Source of the DNA: an uncultured Clostridia bacterium
GTDB lineage: Bacteria > Bacillota > Clostridia > Christensenellales > UBA1242
Assembly (NCBI GenBank): GCA_905235475.1
Contig: CAJOLU010000004.1
Location: 1 to 64,000, forward strand
Reading direction: 5' to 3'
DNA length: 64,000 bases
Shown one piece after another: positions 43,133-52,428 of this stretch (positions within the stretch are counted from its first letter, which is position 1; each line of letters starts with the position of its first letter). The translations under genes were made by a program, and so were the position numbers. Below the pieces are notes generated by a model, which ran no database searches, was not told where the DNA came from, and was given only the letters and a program-made list of their open reading frames with translations.

Positions 43133-44752
<1,620 letters not shown>

Positions 44753-45040
44753 TTAATCCTCCTCCAAAATTCCTAAAACATCACTTTGACGCAACACGAT
44801 GTAGGTTTCTCCATCAAGTTTAAATTCACTTCCAGCATATTTTGGATAAATCACTTTGTCGCCAACCTTTATTTTCATAACGATTTCTTTGCCATCAATA
44901 ACGCCACCTTCGCCAACGCTGAGCACATCGCCAATTTGTGGCTTTTCTTGATTGCCAGCCAAAATAAGTCCACTAGCAGTTTTTGTTTCTGCTTCTGTTT
45001 GTTTAATCACAATTCTATCAAACAATGGTTTTATTTTCAT
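44753..45040 (-). CDS. groS: Co-chaperonin GroES
   Basis: 95 residues: IKPLFDRIVIKQTEAETKTASGLIL with the mobile loop, then GEGGVIDGKEIVMKIKVGDKVIYPKYAGSEFKLDGETYIVL. It caps GroEL rings. AGAAGGG precedes the ATG. The promoter region (45041-45130) has no CIRCE inverted repeat, so the HrcA control usual in Firmicutes is not evident here; a weak TTGCGT-16-TAAAAT pair lies at 45084-45111. Confidence 0.97.
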   Translation of the reverse strand: MKIKPLFDRIVIKQTEAETKTASGLILAGNQEKPQIGDVLSVGEGGVIDGKEIVMKIKVGDKVIYPKYAGSEFKLDGETYIVLRQSDVLGILEED

Positions 45041-45166
45041 AACTTTACCCTTCTTTTTTATACTTTTTTCTCTGCACGCTATAATTTTATCACATATTTT
45101 TAAAAACGCAACTGTGAGCGACCATTTTTTTGCAATATTTTATATTTTTTTGCATAAATTTATTGT

Positions 45167-45931
45167 ATGAAAAAACCCTACCAAGAAGTGCAAATACAGA
45201 AAAAATCCTCAAAAAAAGTGTTTTTTGTGAGTTGTTTGTTTATTTTTTCTATATCGTTTGTCACTTTATTAAGCGTTTTTATCTCTCCAATCATAAATAT
45301 CACAAGAGTTGCCAGCACAAACAACTATATATATGAAAAATCTTATTACTTTGTTATGCTAAACACAATGACCTCAAACAAAAAAGAGGCAGAAAAAGAA
45401 TCCCAAAACATTAAAGCACGTGGAGGGGCTGGCGTTTTGATGTTTAAAAATTCTTATTTGGTGGTTACTTCGTGTTATGACAACGAAGCACAAGCACAAA
45501 GTGTTTGCCAATCTCTTTCAACAGAGGAAGAAAATTTTGTGGTGGAAGAAGAAAAAATTTCCATTGACTTAAAACCTTTTTCCAAAGAAGAAAAAGAAAT
45601 TCTTTTGAGCCACCTAACCTTTTTTGAAACAAACATAATTGAAATCTATAACCTCTCAAATTCACTAGACCAAAACAATGCTTCTTCAATTTTGGCAAAT
45701 TTGAAACTAAAAAGCATAAAACTAGAAGCAGACTCCATTACTAACAGTTTGATAAAAAGTGATGAAAGGTTTGAAGGTGTTAAGAAAGCATTTTTAAGTT
45801 TTGAAAGTGCATTAGAATATGGCAGCGAGCAAAGCCACCTAAACTCCGCCATAGTTCCGTATTCAAGCGTTTTGCGTGAAATAATTATTCATAGTGTTAT
45901 ATCGTTTTGCGAAATAAACAAAAACAACTGA
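45167..45931 (+). CDS. SPOR-like membrane protein
   Basis: 254 residues. A basic start is followed by one hydrophobic segment (about 19-42) and an extracytoplasmic domain. Residues 60-130 read SYYFVMLNTMTSNKKEAEK, ARGGAGVLMFKNSYLVVTSCYDNEAQAQSVC, which is the beta-alpha-beta pattern of a SPOR peptidoglycan-binding domain. The rest is helical. No Shine-Dalgarno site precedes the ATG; the 40 nt before it are A/T only with a TATATT box near 45141, so the mRNA is leaderless or has a very short leader. A role at the division site is inferred from other SPOR proteins. Confidence 0.7.
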   Translation: MKKPYQEVQIQKKSSKKVFFVSCLFIFSISFVTLLSVFISPIINITRVASTNNYIYEKSYYFVMLNTMTSNKKEAEKESQNIKARGGAGVLMFKNSYLVVTSCYDNEAQAQSVCQSLSTEEENFVVEEEKISIDLKPFSKEEKEILLSHLTFFETNIIEIYNLSNSLDQNNASSILANLKLKSIKLEADSITNSLIKSDERFEGVKKAFLSFESALEYGSEQSHLNSAIVPYSSVLREIIIHSVISFCEINKNN

Positions 45932-45951
45932 ATTTTGCTCAGTTGTTTTTT
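45919..45951. terminator. Bidirectional terminator
   Basis: Stem AAAAACAACTGA/TCAGTTGTTTTT with a 7-nt loop; the stop codon of the SPOR-like gene is within the left arm. Confidence 0.82.
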
Positions 45952-45955
45952 ATGT

Positions 45956-47386
45956 TTATTGCTTTTTGAAAATGTGTTTTAAATCACGCCATGTTTTTTG
46001 TTGAATTCCAAACCAATAGATTGCAAACCCTGAAATCCAAACAACCAACAAGCTTGCAAGAATGATTAACACAATTGCCCATGCAGTCAAACCTTGAGAA
46101 GATTTTGCCTGATAGGCCAAAACAAAAGTGGAAAAGTGAGTTGTTTCAAAAATAACACATTCATCATTTTGCTCTAAAACTGTTATGTTTTCAATTTCGC
46201 CATCATTTTTAATAGAAAACACTTTGGCAACTTTGTTACGTGGAATTTGTTCTTGAAGTGGAATGCTAATTTGTGCCACACCTTGTGAAAAACTTGTTCC
46301 ATCCAAATAAATTGTTATAACTTTTTGAGTTCCAGAAATGTTTTCGCTAAACCCCTCTTCTTGAACTTCAAAAACCAAAACAACATTTGTTGTGTTGGTC
46401 ATACTTTGAACTGCTGCTTTATCAAATTCCACAACATAGCCTTCCATTTCAATAATCAAAGCTCTGTTGTTATTTTGCGCTTCCAAAATAGCATCTGCAA
46501 TTTGTTTATTCGGATCTTTAAGCACAAATTCTCTTCTAATGCAATCTGGTTCCCAAATGGCATAAATTTTTAAATTATTTGTGACGTTAATAATGTTTCC
46601 AACACTAAAGAAGCCTTCCATTCCTTCAATTTGATATGCCATAAAAACCTTTCCTGCTGGTGCCTTAAATGTGCATTGTGGCAACACAAATTCAGACATT
46701 GCGTTTTCTATTGTTTGCATTGTTCCACTTCCACCATTTGCAATAAATTCAATAGAATAGGTTGTTTGTTGGGGAATGTCTTTCCATATTGCATATATTG
46801 TTGTGTTCTTCGAAATTTCCACAATATCGCCATATAATTTAATATTGGTGTTTTGCACATCGCCAATAGCCCAACCAGCAAACTGTTTGCCTTGAGGGGC
46901 TGTGAACTCACATTGAGGCAACATATATGGTTCCACAGCAACATATTCCTCATCTGCCATTGTTCCACTTCCTCCGTGAGAATCGAATGAAATAATGTAT
47001 TTGTTTACAACAACCACATCAAAAGTTGACATAATGCTTTCATTGGTTTTAAGTTTTATTGTAAGAGTTATTGTTCCTGCTTCATTAAATGAGTAAGTTT
47101 CATCAATCACTTGCTCGCCACGATAAATGTTCACTCCCGAAAGAGAATTTAACCTTTCTTTTGTTTCATCTTCTAATGTGACTTCCACACTTAAGTTTTC
47201 GCTATTTAGTTTTTGCCCTCTTATGATAACTCCATCATAAGTTGCTGAAATTGCAACAACTTCATTGCCTTCTCCAAAAACTGTTTTGGTGTTTGGCTGT
47301 ATTACAAAACCAAAAACACAAAAGGTCATAAATATTGCAAAAGTTAAACAAAAAGTTGTTATCATATTTTTTGAATTTATTTTCAC
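45956..47386 (-). CDS. InlB-repeat surface protein with C-terminal anchor
   Basis: 476 residues, GTG start with AGGGGG in front. N-terminal signal segment (about 9-30), then a bacterial Ig-like region, two InlB B-repeats (ISFDSHGGSGTM to TIYAIW and IEFIANGGSGTM to KIYAIW), another beta-rich part, and near the C-terminus a hydrophobic helix (about 437-460) with a basic tail (KTWRDLKHIFKKQ). That layout fits a membrane-tethered surface protein without LPxTG. It shares the repeat type with the protein at 1-4353 but with intact repeats. Function is probably surface binding (inference). Confidence 0.82.
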   Translation of the reverse strand: MKINSKNMITTFCLTFAIFMTFCVFGFVIQPNTKTVFGEGNEVVAISATYDGVIIRGQKLNSENLSVEVTLEDETKERLNSLSGVNIYRGEQVIDETYSFNEAGTITLTIKLKTNESIMSTFDVVVVNKYIISFDSHGGSGTMADEEYVAVEPYMLPQCEFTAPQGKQFAGWAIGDVQNTNIKLYGDIVEISKNTTIYAIWKDIPQQTTYSIEFIANGGSGTMQTIENAMSEFVLPQCTFKAPAGKVFMAYQIEGMEGFFSVGNIINVTNNLKIYAIWEPDCIRREFVLKDPNKQIADAILEAQNNNRALIIEMEGYVVEFDKAAVQSMTNTTNVVLVFEVQEEGFSENISGTQKVITIYLDGTSFSQGVAQISIPLQEQIPRNKVAKVFSIKNDGEIENITVLEQNDECVIFETTHFSTFVLAYQAKSSQGLTAWAIVLIILASLLVVWISGFAIYWFGIQQKTWRDLKHIFKKQ

Positions 47387-47640
47387 AACTAATTCCCCCT
47401 ATTTATTCAATATAATTTCTTTATTGTGTAAATATTATAACATAATAGAAAAATTTAGCCTAATGATTTTAAAATAAAAATATATTTTCCAAAATATTTT
47501 ATAATTATTTAGAGTTTAAAATCAATAAACAAAAATAATATTAAATACAATTTTCTATAAAAATTTGTGCATTAAAAAACACTTTCAAACCTAACACCTT
47601 TTGATAGTTGCAAATGATCTAAAACCAGTTTAAGCTATTT

Positions 47641-48249
47641 TTATTGTTTTATAACTTTCTTTTGCCAACTTCTTTTTCCACATTTTGGGCATTTCATATA
47701 CCTCGTTCTTCCATAATGCATTGACCACAACACTTGATTATAAGTTGGGATGTATTTGTTGTGGCAACACTGGCATTCATAAAAGCCAGCATCCTTTTCA
47801 ATTCTCAAACAGAAGTGTACACCAACAAGAAATTCTAACAGTCCAAGTATAATAAGTCCAATTCTCCAGCCTGTTGAAAGATTGCAAAATGAAGCAATAA
47901 AAACTAGAGTTATAAAAGAAATTGAAGCCATATATCCAAGGACACACTCAATTGTTAGCAAAAATTTTGAACTTTGCTCTTGTTTTTGTTTTAATTCAAC
48001 CAAATTATGTTCTGCTTGTTCTTTATATTCTTGAGATGACAGTTTCTTGCCAGATAGTAATTCGTTAGCCGAAATGTCAAGTTCTTTGCATAATGGAAGC
48101 ATAAGTGTTGTATCTGGAAAGCCATTGCCACATTCCCATTTTGAAATTGTCTTTTCGCTTACCATAAGCCTAGATGCAAGTTCGCTCTGTGTTAACCCTT
48201 TAGCTTTTCTTTGTTCTTTTATAAATTTTCCTATAACTATTAAATCCAT
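47641..48249 (-). CDS. Membrane-bound HTH (XRE) regulator with zinc ribbon
   Basis: 202 residues from ATG at 48249, 9 nt after AAGGAG; an ATG three codons earlier abuts the ribosome site and is rejected. The N-terminal 65 residues are an XRE/Cro HTH (IKEQRKAKGLTQSELASRLMVSEKTISKWECGNGFPD). Two hydrophobic helices follow (about 98-120 and 127-145), then a C-terminal cysteine region (YECQCCHNKY, YMKCPKCGKRSW) that should bind zinc. DNA binding by a membrane-tethered regulator is unusual but known in Clostridia-type genomes. Targets are unknown; the gene is alone. Confidence 0.83.
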   Translation of the reverse strand: MDLIVIGKFIKEQRKAKGLTQSELASRLMVSEKTISKWECGNGFPDTTLMLPLCKELDISANELLSGKKLSSQEYKEQAEHNLVELKQKQEQSSKFLLTIECVLGYMASISFITLVFIASFCNLSTGWRIGLIILGLLEFLVGVHFCLRIEKDAGFYECQCCHNKYIPTYNQVLWSMHYGRTRYMKCPKCGKRSWQKKVIKQ

Positions 48250-48437
48250 ACTTTCCATCTCCTTACTTAAACCATTATATCATAAAATCCACAAAATAAC
48301 TCCCACTAACCGTAGACTTGCGTCCTTTTATGTATTCTTTTAACAGAATTTTTAATTGTGTCTGTCACAAGATGTAACATATAAGCTAAATTATATTGTT
48401 ATTAACAATGAGAACTGTAGTCTGGATTTGATAAAAA

Positions 48438-48467
48438 AACACTCTAACTTTTTTAAGTTAAAGTGTT
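48438..48467 (-). terminator. Terminator of Bax-inhibitor-1 gene
   Basis: A 13-bp stem AACACTcTAACTT / AAGTTAaAGTGTT with one mismatch; seven U follow on the minus strand. The rest of 48259-48523 holds only A/T-rich spacer. Confidence 0.8.
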
Positions 48468-48523
48468 CATTATTTAGCCAGTTTCAAAAGTTAGTGACTA
48501 ACCTGAAAGTGTTTTTTAATCCA

Positions 48524-49324
48524 TTAATTTCTTGAAACTTCCATAATGCGAATAATGAGTTGCAAAATCTTTAAGTATAGGTAAATAACAGAGAATGCCA
48601 AACTAAATGCAATTGCGTTTTCATATTTTTTGTCTGCACCCATTGTGACAGCATTTTCAACTGCATCAAAGTCCCACAAAAGGAAGAAGCAACCAATCAA
48701 AACTCCAATAATTCCAAAAGTTATGGAAATTGCTGGGTTATGATACATCCAAGCAACAGCAGCACTAGTTGCTGGAATGAAAGATAGAATAAATAGCAAT
48801 AGTGCACCAATTAGGATTGTGAGAATTGAAGCCATTGTGAAAGCTTTGAATTTTTGTGATACTTTTATTACTCTAGTTCTGTATAGAACCCAAAGTGTTC
48901 CAACCAAAACAACTGTTAAAACCAACGCCAAAAGAATTGGACCTTGATATGCTGGAATTGCTGCAGCACAAAATCCGATTGGATACCCAAAACAAATGCA
49001 AGCAAGTGTTCCACAAACTGCTGCAGAACGATATGAAAAACTTGCAATAAGGCACGTCACGAATCCAACAACAGCTGTCACAATCATTAAAATAAGTTCT
49101 GCTTGACTGCAAGAAAATGTTCCTGCATAGTTATTATAAGTTGTTTTAGGGACTAATGCGTGAATAACAATTGCCAAAATTGCACCCAACACAAAAGATA
49201 GCAAAAAGAGCCCAGACTTCTTCATAACGCCTTTATAGGTAACACAATTTTCTTGAAGTTTTGCGCTTTTAGCCATTGCATTGCGGATGATTGGGTTAAC
49301 CATTTTATCTTCAAAATTTGCCAT
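48524..49324 (-). CDS. Bax inhibitor-1 / YccA-type membrane protein
   Basis: 266 residues with about seven hydrophobic helices, starting MANFEDKMVNPIIRNAMAKSA, the form common in the bacterial BaxI_1 group. Late in the chain, GVLIGCFFLLWDFDAVENAVTMGADKKYENAIAFSLAFSVIYLYLKIL carries the conserved Asp residues of the pH-sensing core. These proteins are Ca2+/H+-leak or stress-related channels in some bacteria; the role here is unknown. GAAAGGAG stands before the ATG. Confidence 0.88.
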   Translation of the reverse strand: MANFEDKMVNPIIRNAMAKSAKLQENCVTYKGVMKKSGLFLLSFVLGAILAIVIHALVPKTTYNNYAGTFSCSQAELILMIVTAVVGFVTCLIASFSYRSAAVCGTLACICFGYPIGFCAAAIPAYQGPILLALVLTVVLVGTLWVLYRTRVIKVSQKFKAFTMASILTILIGALLLFILSFIPATSAAVAWMYHNPAISITFGIIGVLIGCFFLLWDFDAVENAVTMGADKKYENAIAFSLAFSVIYLYLKILQLIIRIMEVSRN

Positions 49325-49366
49325 AAATTTCTCCTTTCAATATAATTATAGTGATGATATGATGAT

Positions 49367-49395
49367 AATATACACAAATTTCCCAAAATAGTCAA
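49367..49395 (-). promoter_or_regulatory. Promoter of Bax-inhibitor-1 gene
   Basis: TTGACT (49390-49395), 17 bp, TATATT (49367-49372) on the minus strand. Confidence 0.7.
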
Positions 49396-49493
49396 GCAAA
49401 CAATAAACTTTTTCTTTTAAATATTTGTTTTTTGTGTTATAATTTGGCTTGAGAGGTTTATGAAAAATGATTCATTCTTTATCTGGTGGAATA

Positions 49494-49733
49494 ATGAAAG
49501 AAAAAAGAACATTTGATTTCGCCAAAGTTGAAATTTTGGACGATTATTACTCTGGAACTTTTTGGTATATTTCAAATATTCGTGGATTAAAAGAAAATGA
49601 TGTTGTTCTTGTTCCATTTAAAAATGGCGACATAACTTTGAAAGCAAAAGTGTTGCGTGTGGACAAAAACATTAAAGAAGACTGCGCCCCATTACCAATC
49701 AAAAGAATGGGCACAATCATTTCAAAAATTTAA
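49494..49733 (+). CDS. Small conserved-looking protein
   Basis: 79 residues from ATG at 49494 (GGTGG just in front); an in-frame ATG at 49467 would add nine residues and has GAGAGG 10 nt upstream, so the start is uncertain. Sequence: KRTFDFAKVEILDDYYSGTFWYIS, then KENDVVLVPFKNGD and KRMGTIISKI. The DVVLVPF pattern with beta-strands on either side resembles a small beta-barrel of the PriA N-terminal type, but similarity is weak. A TATAAT box is at 49438-49443. Function unknown. Confidence 0.6.
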   Translation: MKEKRTFDFAKVEILDDYYSGTFWYISNIRGLKENDVVLVPFKNGDITLKAKVLRVDKNIKEDCAPLPIKRMGTIISKI

Positions 49734-49736
49734 CTA

Positions 49737-49765
49737 TTGCAATAATAGAGTATTTGTGTTATAAT
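49737..49765 (+). promoter_or_regulatory. Promoter of gene 49835-50401
   Basis: TTGCAA (49737-49742), 17 bp, TATAAT (49760-49765); the -10 lies in the first of three 25-nt repeats. Confidence 0.72.
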
Positions 49766-49822
49766 ATATATAGAATACTTATGTCATAATATTGGCTGAG
49801 TATTTATGTTACGATAACTCAA
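49748..49822 (+). repeat. Three 25-nt direct repeats at a promoter
   Basis: Three head-to-tail copies start at 49748, 49773 and 49798, exactly 25 nt apart. The consensus of the first 20 nt is GAGTATTTATGTTATAATAT. Copies 1 and 3 differ at three of the first 17 positions; copy 2 differs more. Copy 1 carries the -10 box; copies 2 and 3 fall in the predicted 5' leader. The regular spacing suggests binding sites for a regulator or a tandem duplication of a promoter. Confidence 0.75.
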
Positions 49823-49834
49823 GGAGAAACAAAA

Positions 49835-50401
49835 ATGAACGATTTTGAAAAGATGAAAGAACACTTCCAAGCTAAGAATTATTTTTTAGTTAAGGATTAT
49901 GTTGTTGGTTTTACATATATTGTGGACAGAGCAGTGGCAAATTATCTTTTTGGTAGAAGTTGTGATAATATTCGTTCAGATTGTCTGTTTAATTGCAATT
50001 ATTTTTCTTCCACCGGTATTGCCCATTGCGACACAAAAGAATTGATGCAAGAACATGTGATACTTTTTAGAAGCGGTTTTGTTGGATCTAACAACAACCT
50101 TACACCATCTCTTAAAGAAAGAATTAAAGACATGAACAGCGAATTAAGGCACCACATCAATGTTCAAACAAGGGCAAAAACAGCACGAGAACTAAAAGAT
50201 GGCAGAACAGTTAGACTTATTGGTTGCTATCACTCCTTGGAACAGGCCAGAAAAGACTATAGAAAAGTTTGCGCTCATAAAGAAAACTCTGGGCACTGCC
50301 AAGAAGAAGAAAAAGTTATTATTATGCACACAGGAACAAAAATCCCAAAAGATTTTAAAGGAAAAGTTACAATGAGTCCATCATATAGAAATTTTATTTA
50401 A
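49835..50401 (+). CDS. Cytosolic protein of unknown function
   Basis: 188 residues starting MNDFEKMKEHFQ. AAGGAG lies before the ATG. No signal peptide or membrane segment; Cys- and His-containing spots include CDNIRSDCLFNCNYF, GHCQEEE and HCDTKEL. The C-terminal half is basic and helical (TARELKDGRTVRLIGCYHSLEQARKDY). No family is recognised. It is a single gene whose promoter and leader contain the 25-nt repeats, so it is probably the regulated target. Confidence 0.65.
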   Translation: MNDFEKMKEHFQAKNYFLVKDYVVGFTYIVDRAVANYLFGRSCDNIRSDCLFNCNYFSSTGIAHCDTKELMQEHVILFRSGFVGSNNNLTPSLKERIKDMNSELRHHINVQTRAKTARELKDGRTVRLIGCYHSLEQARKDYRKVCAHKENSGHCQEEEKVIIMHTGTKIPKDFKGKVTMSPSYRNFI

Positions 50402-50407
50402 GAAATT

Positions 50408-50437
50408 AAAAAAAGAAGCAGTTTTTGCTTCTTTTTT
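50408..50437. terminator. Bidirectional terminator
   Basis: A 12-bp stem AAAAAAGAAGCA/TGCTTCTTTTTT with a 5-nt loop between convergent genes. Confidence 0.85.
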
Positions 50438-50441
50438 CTGT

Positions 50442-51326
50442 TTATTTGTTCCAAAGTCCTTTTTTATAAATCCCGCTATCTACAAGTTTTTTGATGCTCT
50501 CCACAACCTTTTCTTTGTCCTCTTTGTATGTCATACCATACCATACCGCAGATGTATCAACAACTTTCACACTTTCATTTTGCTCATCGATAAGATTTTG
50601 AATGACTTCCGGGATAAGATATTCGCATTTTTCAAGGTTTTCTTTGTTGTCGTCTAAAAACTTATTTAGCCCGTCTTCAAGAAATTTAAAAAGTCCTGGA
50701 GTAAAAGCAAACATATTCATTGAAACAGTTTGATTTTTGTCAACCTCAAAAGTCTGCCCTCCACTAAGCGGTGTTGCCAGAATTTTATCTCCAATCTTTT
50801 CAACAGATGATTCGACAATACGTGTCAAAAAGCCATTTTCGGCTTCACAAATGCCTCTTTTTGCGGAGCCATTCTCACTCAAAGTATTTTGTGCATGATA
50901 GGCCACAACAGCGTAATCGTTTGAATTTTTGTCCAAAAATTTCATATACTGCGAAACTTGTCTAAATGCATCTTCGCCATAAAAATCATCTGCATTAATG
51001 ATGGCAAAATTATCTTTAACAACATCCTTACAGCACAAAATTGCATGGGCCGTTCCCCAAGGTTTTGCTCGCTGTGGAAAAACATCCAAACCACCTTGAA
51101 AAACATATTCTACTTCGATTCTGTTTCCTATGCGCTTTCCAATTGTTGAGCGAAAGATGTCATAATTTTCCTCTTTAATAATAAACACAACTCTATCAAA
51201 ACCATATTTGACCGCATCATAAACTGAATAATCAATTATAAAATTTCCAAACTCATCAATCGGCTCAATTTGTTTAAGCCCACCAAATCGGCTACCCATT
51301 CCAGCTGCCATAATCACCAAATCCAT
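50442..51326 (-). CDS. Sugar-phosphate nucleotidyltransferase family protein
   Basis: 294 residues of the NTP-transferase (GT-A-like) family. The nucleotide-binding signature MAAGMGSRFGGLKQ is at residues 6-19, the metal motif NADDFYG near residue 110, and FEVDKNQTVSMNMFAFTP marks the substrate side. Such enzymes make NDP-sugars or NDP-alcohols for surface polymers. The substrate is not evident: the closest clade joins choline/ethanolamine or hexose-1-phosphate enzymes of Clostridia-like genomes. AGGAGG precedes the ATG. Monocistronic, no polysaccharide cluster nearby. Confidence 0.82.
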   Translation of the reverse strand: MDLVIMAAGMGSRFGGLKQIEPIDEFGNFIIDYSVYDAVKYGFDRVVFIIKEENYDIFRSTIGKRIGNRIEVEYVFQGGLDVFPQRAKPWGTAHAILCCKDVVKDNFAIINADDFYGEDAFRQVSQYMKFLDKNSNDYAVVAYHAQNTLSENGSAKRGICEAENGFLTRIVESSVEKIGDKILATPLSGGQTFEVDKNQTVSMNMFAFTPGLFKFLEDGLNKFLDDNKENLEKCEYLIPEVIQNLIDEQNESVKVVDTSAVWYGMTYKEDKEKVVESIKKLVDSGIYKKGLWNK

Positions 51327-51440
51327 AATGTCCTCCTTTGATTTTATATGACTATTGAAAAGATTATATCATACAAATAACAATACGAAAACTAAAATTT
51401 TGCAAAAAATAAAAAAAATTGGAAAAATGTGCTTCTTTGT

Positions 51441-52056
51441 TTAATGGTTTGAGAGTAACACCTCTTTTTTTGTGTGGGCTGGTTTTAGTTTAACTGCTTG
51501 CAAAATTGCTGCTTTTGTTACTCTGCTTTGTTTGATTGTTTTTTTCACTTTTATATCTTTCACCGTGACATAAAGCCCAATAATTGCACTCACAAGCAAA
51601 ACGCACTGACAAGCAATGGCAACATAACTTCCAATCAATATTAGATATGTGATGTAGGCAAGGTTTGTGTAGATTGTGCAAATTTTTGTAACAAGAACTC
51701 CCCTAAAAGAAAGACTAAACAAGAACACTAGTGATGCAGATAGTGGCAACAAACTAATTGCTTCAGTCCAAGTGGACACAATTGCAATAACATCTGCAAC
51801 AAACACAAAACAACAAACCAAAACTGTGTATCTGTGTTGCACTTTATATCGTTCAAACATAAACAAAATAAGAAGCAGCAGAATTTCATTTGATAACAAG
51901 ATGATTGTGCTAAATTTCTCTAAACATAGATAGTGCAGCCCAAAAAACATATTTGTCACACAAAAGCTGAGCATCATAAACTCTTTTTTCTTTTGCGACA
52001 AAAATATAACTAATTAATGCACACACAAAAAACACTTGTGACAGCCAAAAAATCAT
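51441..52056 (-). CDS. YgjV-family membrane protein with a frameshift
   Basis: An inner-membrane protein of the YgjV type. The intact-looking reading frame 51441-52001 (SQKKKEFMMLSFCVTNMFFGLHYL and onwards, five to six hydrophobic helices) lacks the first helix. That helix (MIFWLSQVFFVCALISYIF) is encoded from ATG at 52056, with GGAG 8 nt in front, but in another frame. Removing one A from the A6 run at 51984-51989 joins the two into a normal N-terminus (VAKEKEFMMLS). So either the gene is a recent pseudogene, the base call is wrong, or a +1 slip occurs. It starts 16 nt after the DUF1667 gene, at the end of the glycerol operon; a metabolic link is unproven. Confidence 0.72.
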
Positions 52057-52071
52057 ATATCATTCTCCATT

Positions 52072-52428
52072 TTATTTTTCTTCGTGAACGCCAGTAACAA
52101 CAATGTTTGAGTGTGTGTTTAACACATTTTTAATAAAAACATCGCCAATTTGATAATTTTTTGTTACTTTTTTCTTTTCTATTTCTTTTAGAATATCAAA
52201 ATATTGCTCTTTTCTCACAGCAACATCAGTTTTTAGGCTAATTGTCCCTGTTTTTGTTTGCTTTATGGTGGTGATTGTTCGTCTTGGCTCTGTTACTTCT
52301 TGTTTGCCATATTCTTCACCACGAGGGCAAGAGTTTCCTTGAACAACAATTTTTCCATCGGCATATTTTTTTACTGTTAAGTTGCAACCAATTGGGCAAC
52401 GAATACATGTAAAATGTTTTTCTATCAT
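52072..52428 (-). CDS. DUF1667 protein of glycerol-3-phosphate oxidation set
   Basis: 118 residues. Four cysteines lie in the N-terminal third (CIRC at 8-11, Cys15 and Cys34 in SCPRGEE), which should bind a metal or Fe-S centre. DUF1667 is regularly found behind GlpA/GlpB-type dehydrogenases in Clostridia and is thought to serve electron transfer; this is knowledge of context, not proof. The start overlaps the end of the oxidoreductase gene by 4 nt (ATGA), so it is translated together with it. Confidence 0.88.
   Translation of the reverse strand: MIEKHFTCIRCPIGCNLTVKKYADGKIVVQGNSCPRGEEYGKQEVTEPRRTITTIKQTKTGTISLKTDVAVRKEQYFDILKEIEKKKVTKNYQIGDVFIKNVLNTHSNIVVTGVHEEK

Noticed and set aside
45041..45130. 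CIRCE element before groES
   Set aside because: Looked for TTAGCACTC/GAGTGCTAA; none found, even imperfect.
49460..49516. 18-codon overlapping leader ORF before the 79-residue gene
   Set aside because: SD spacing is too short and the peptide has no regulatory signature; probably chance.
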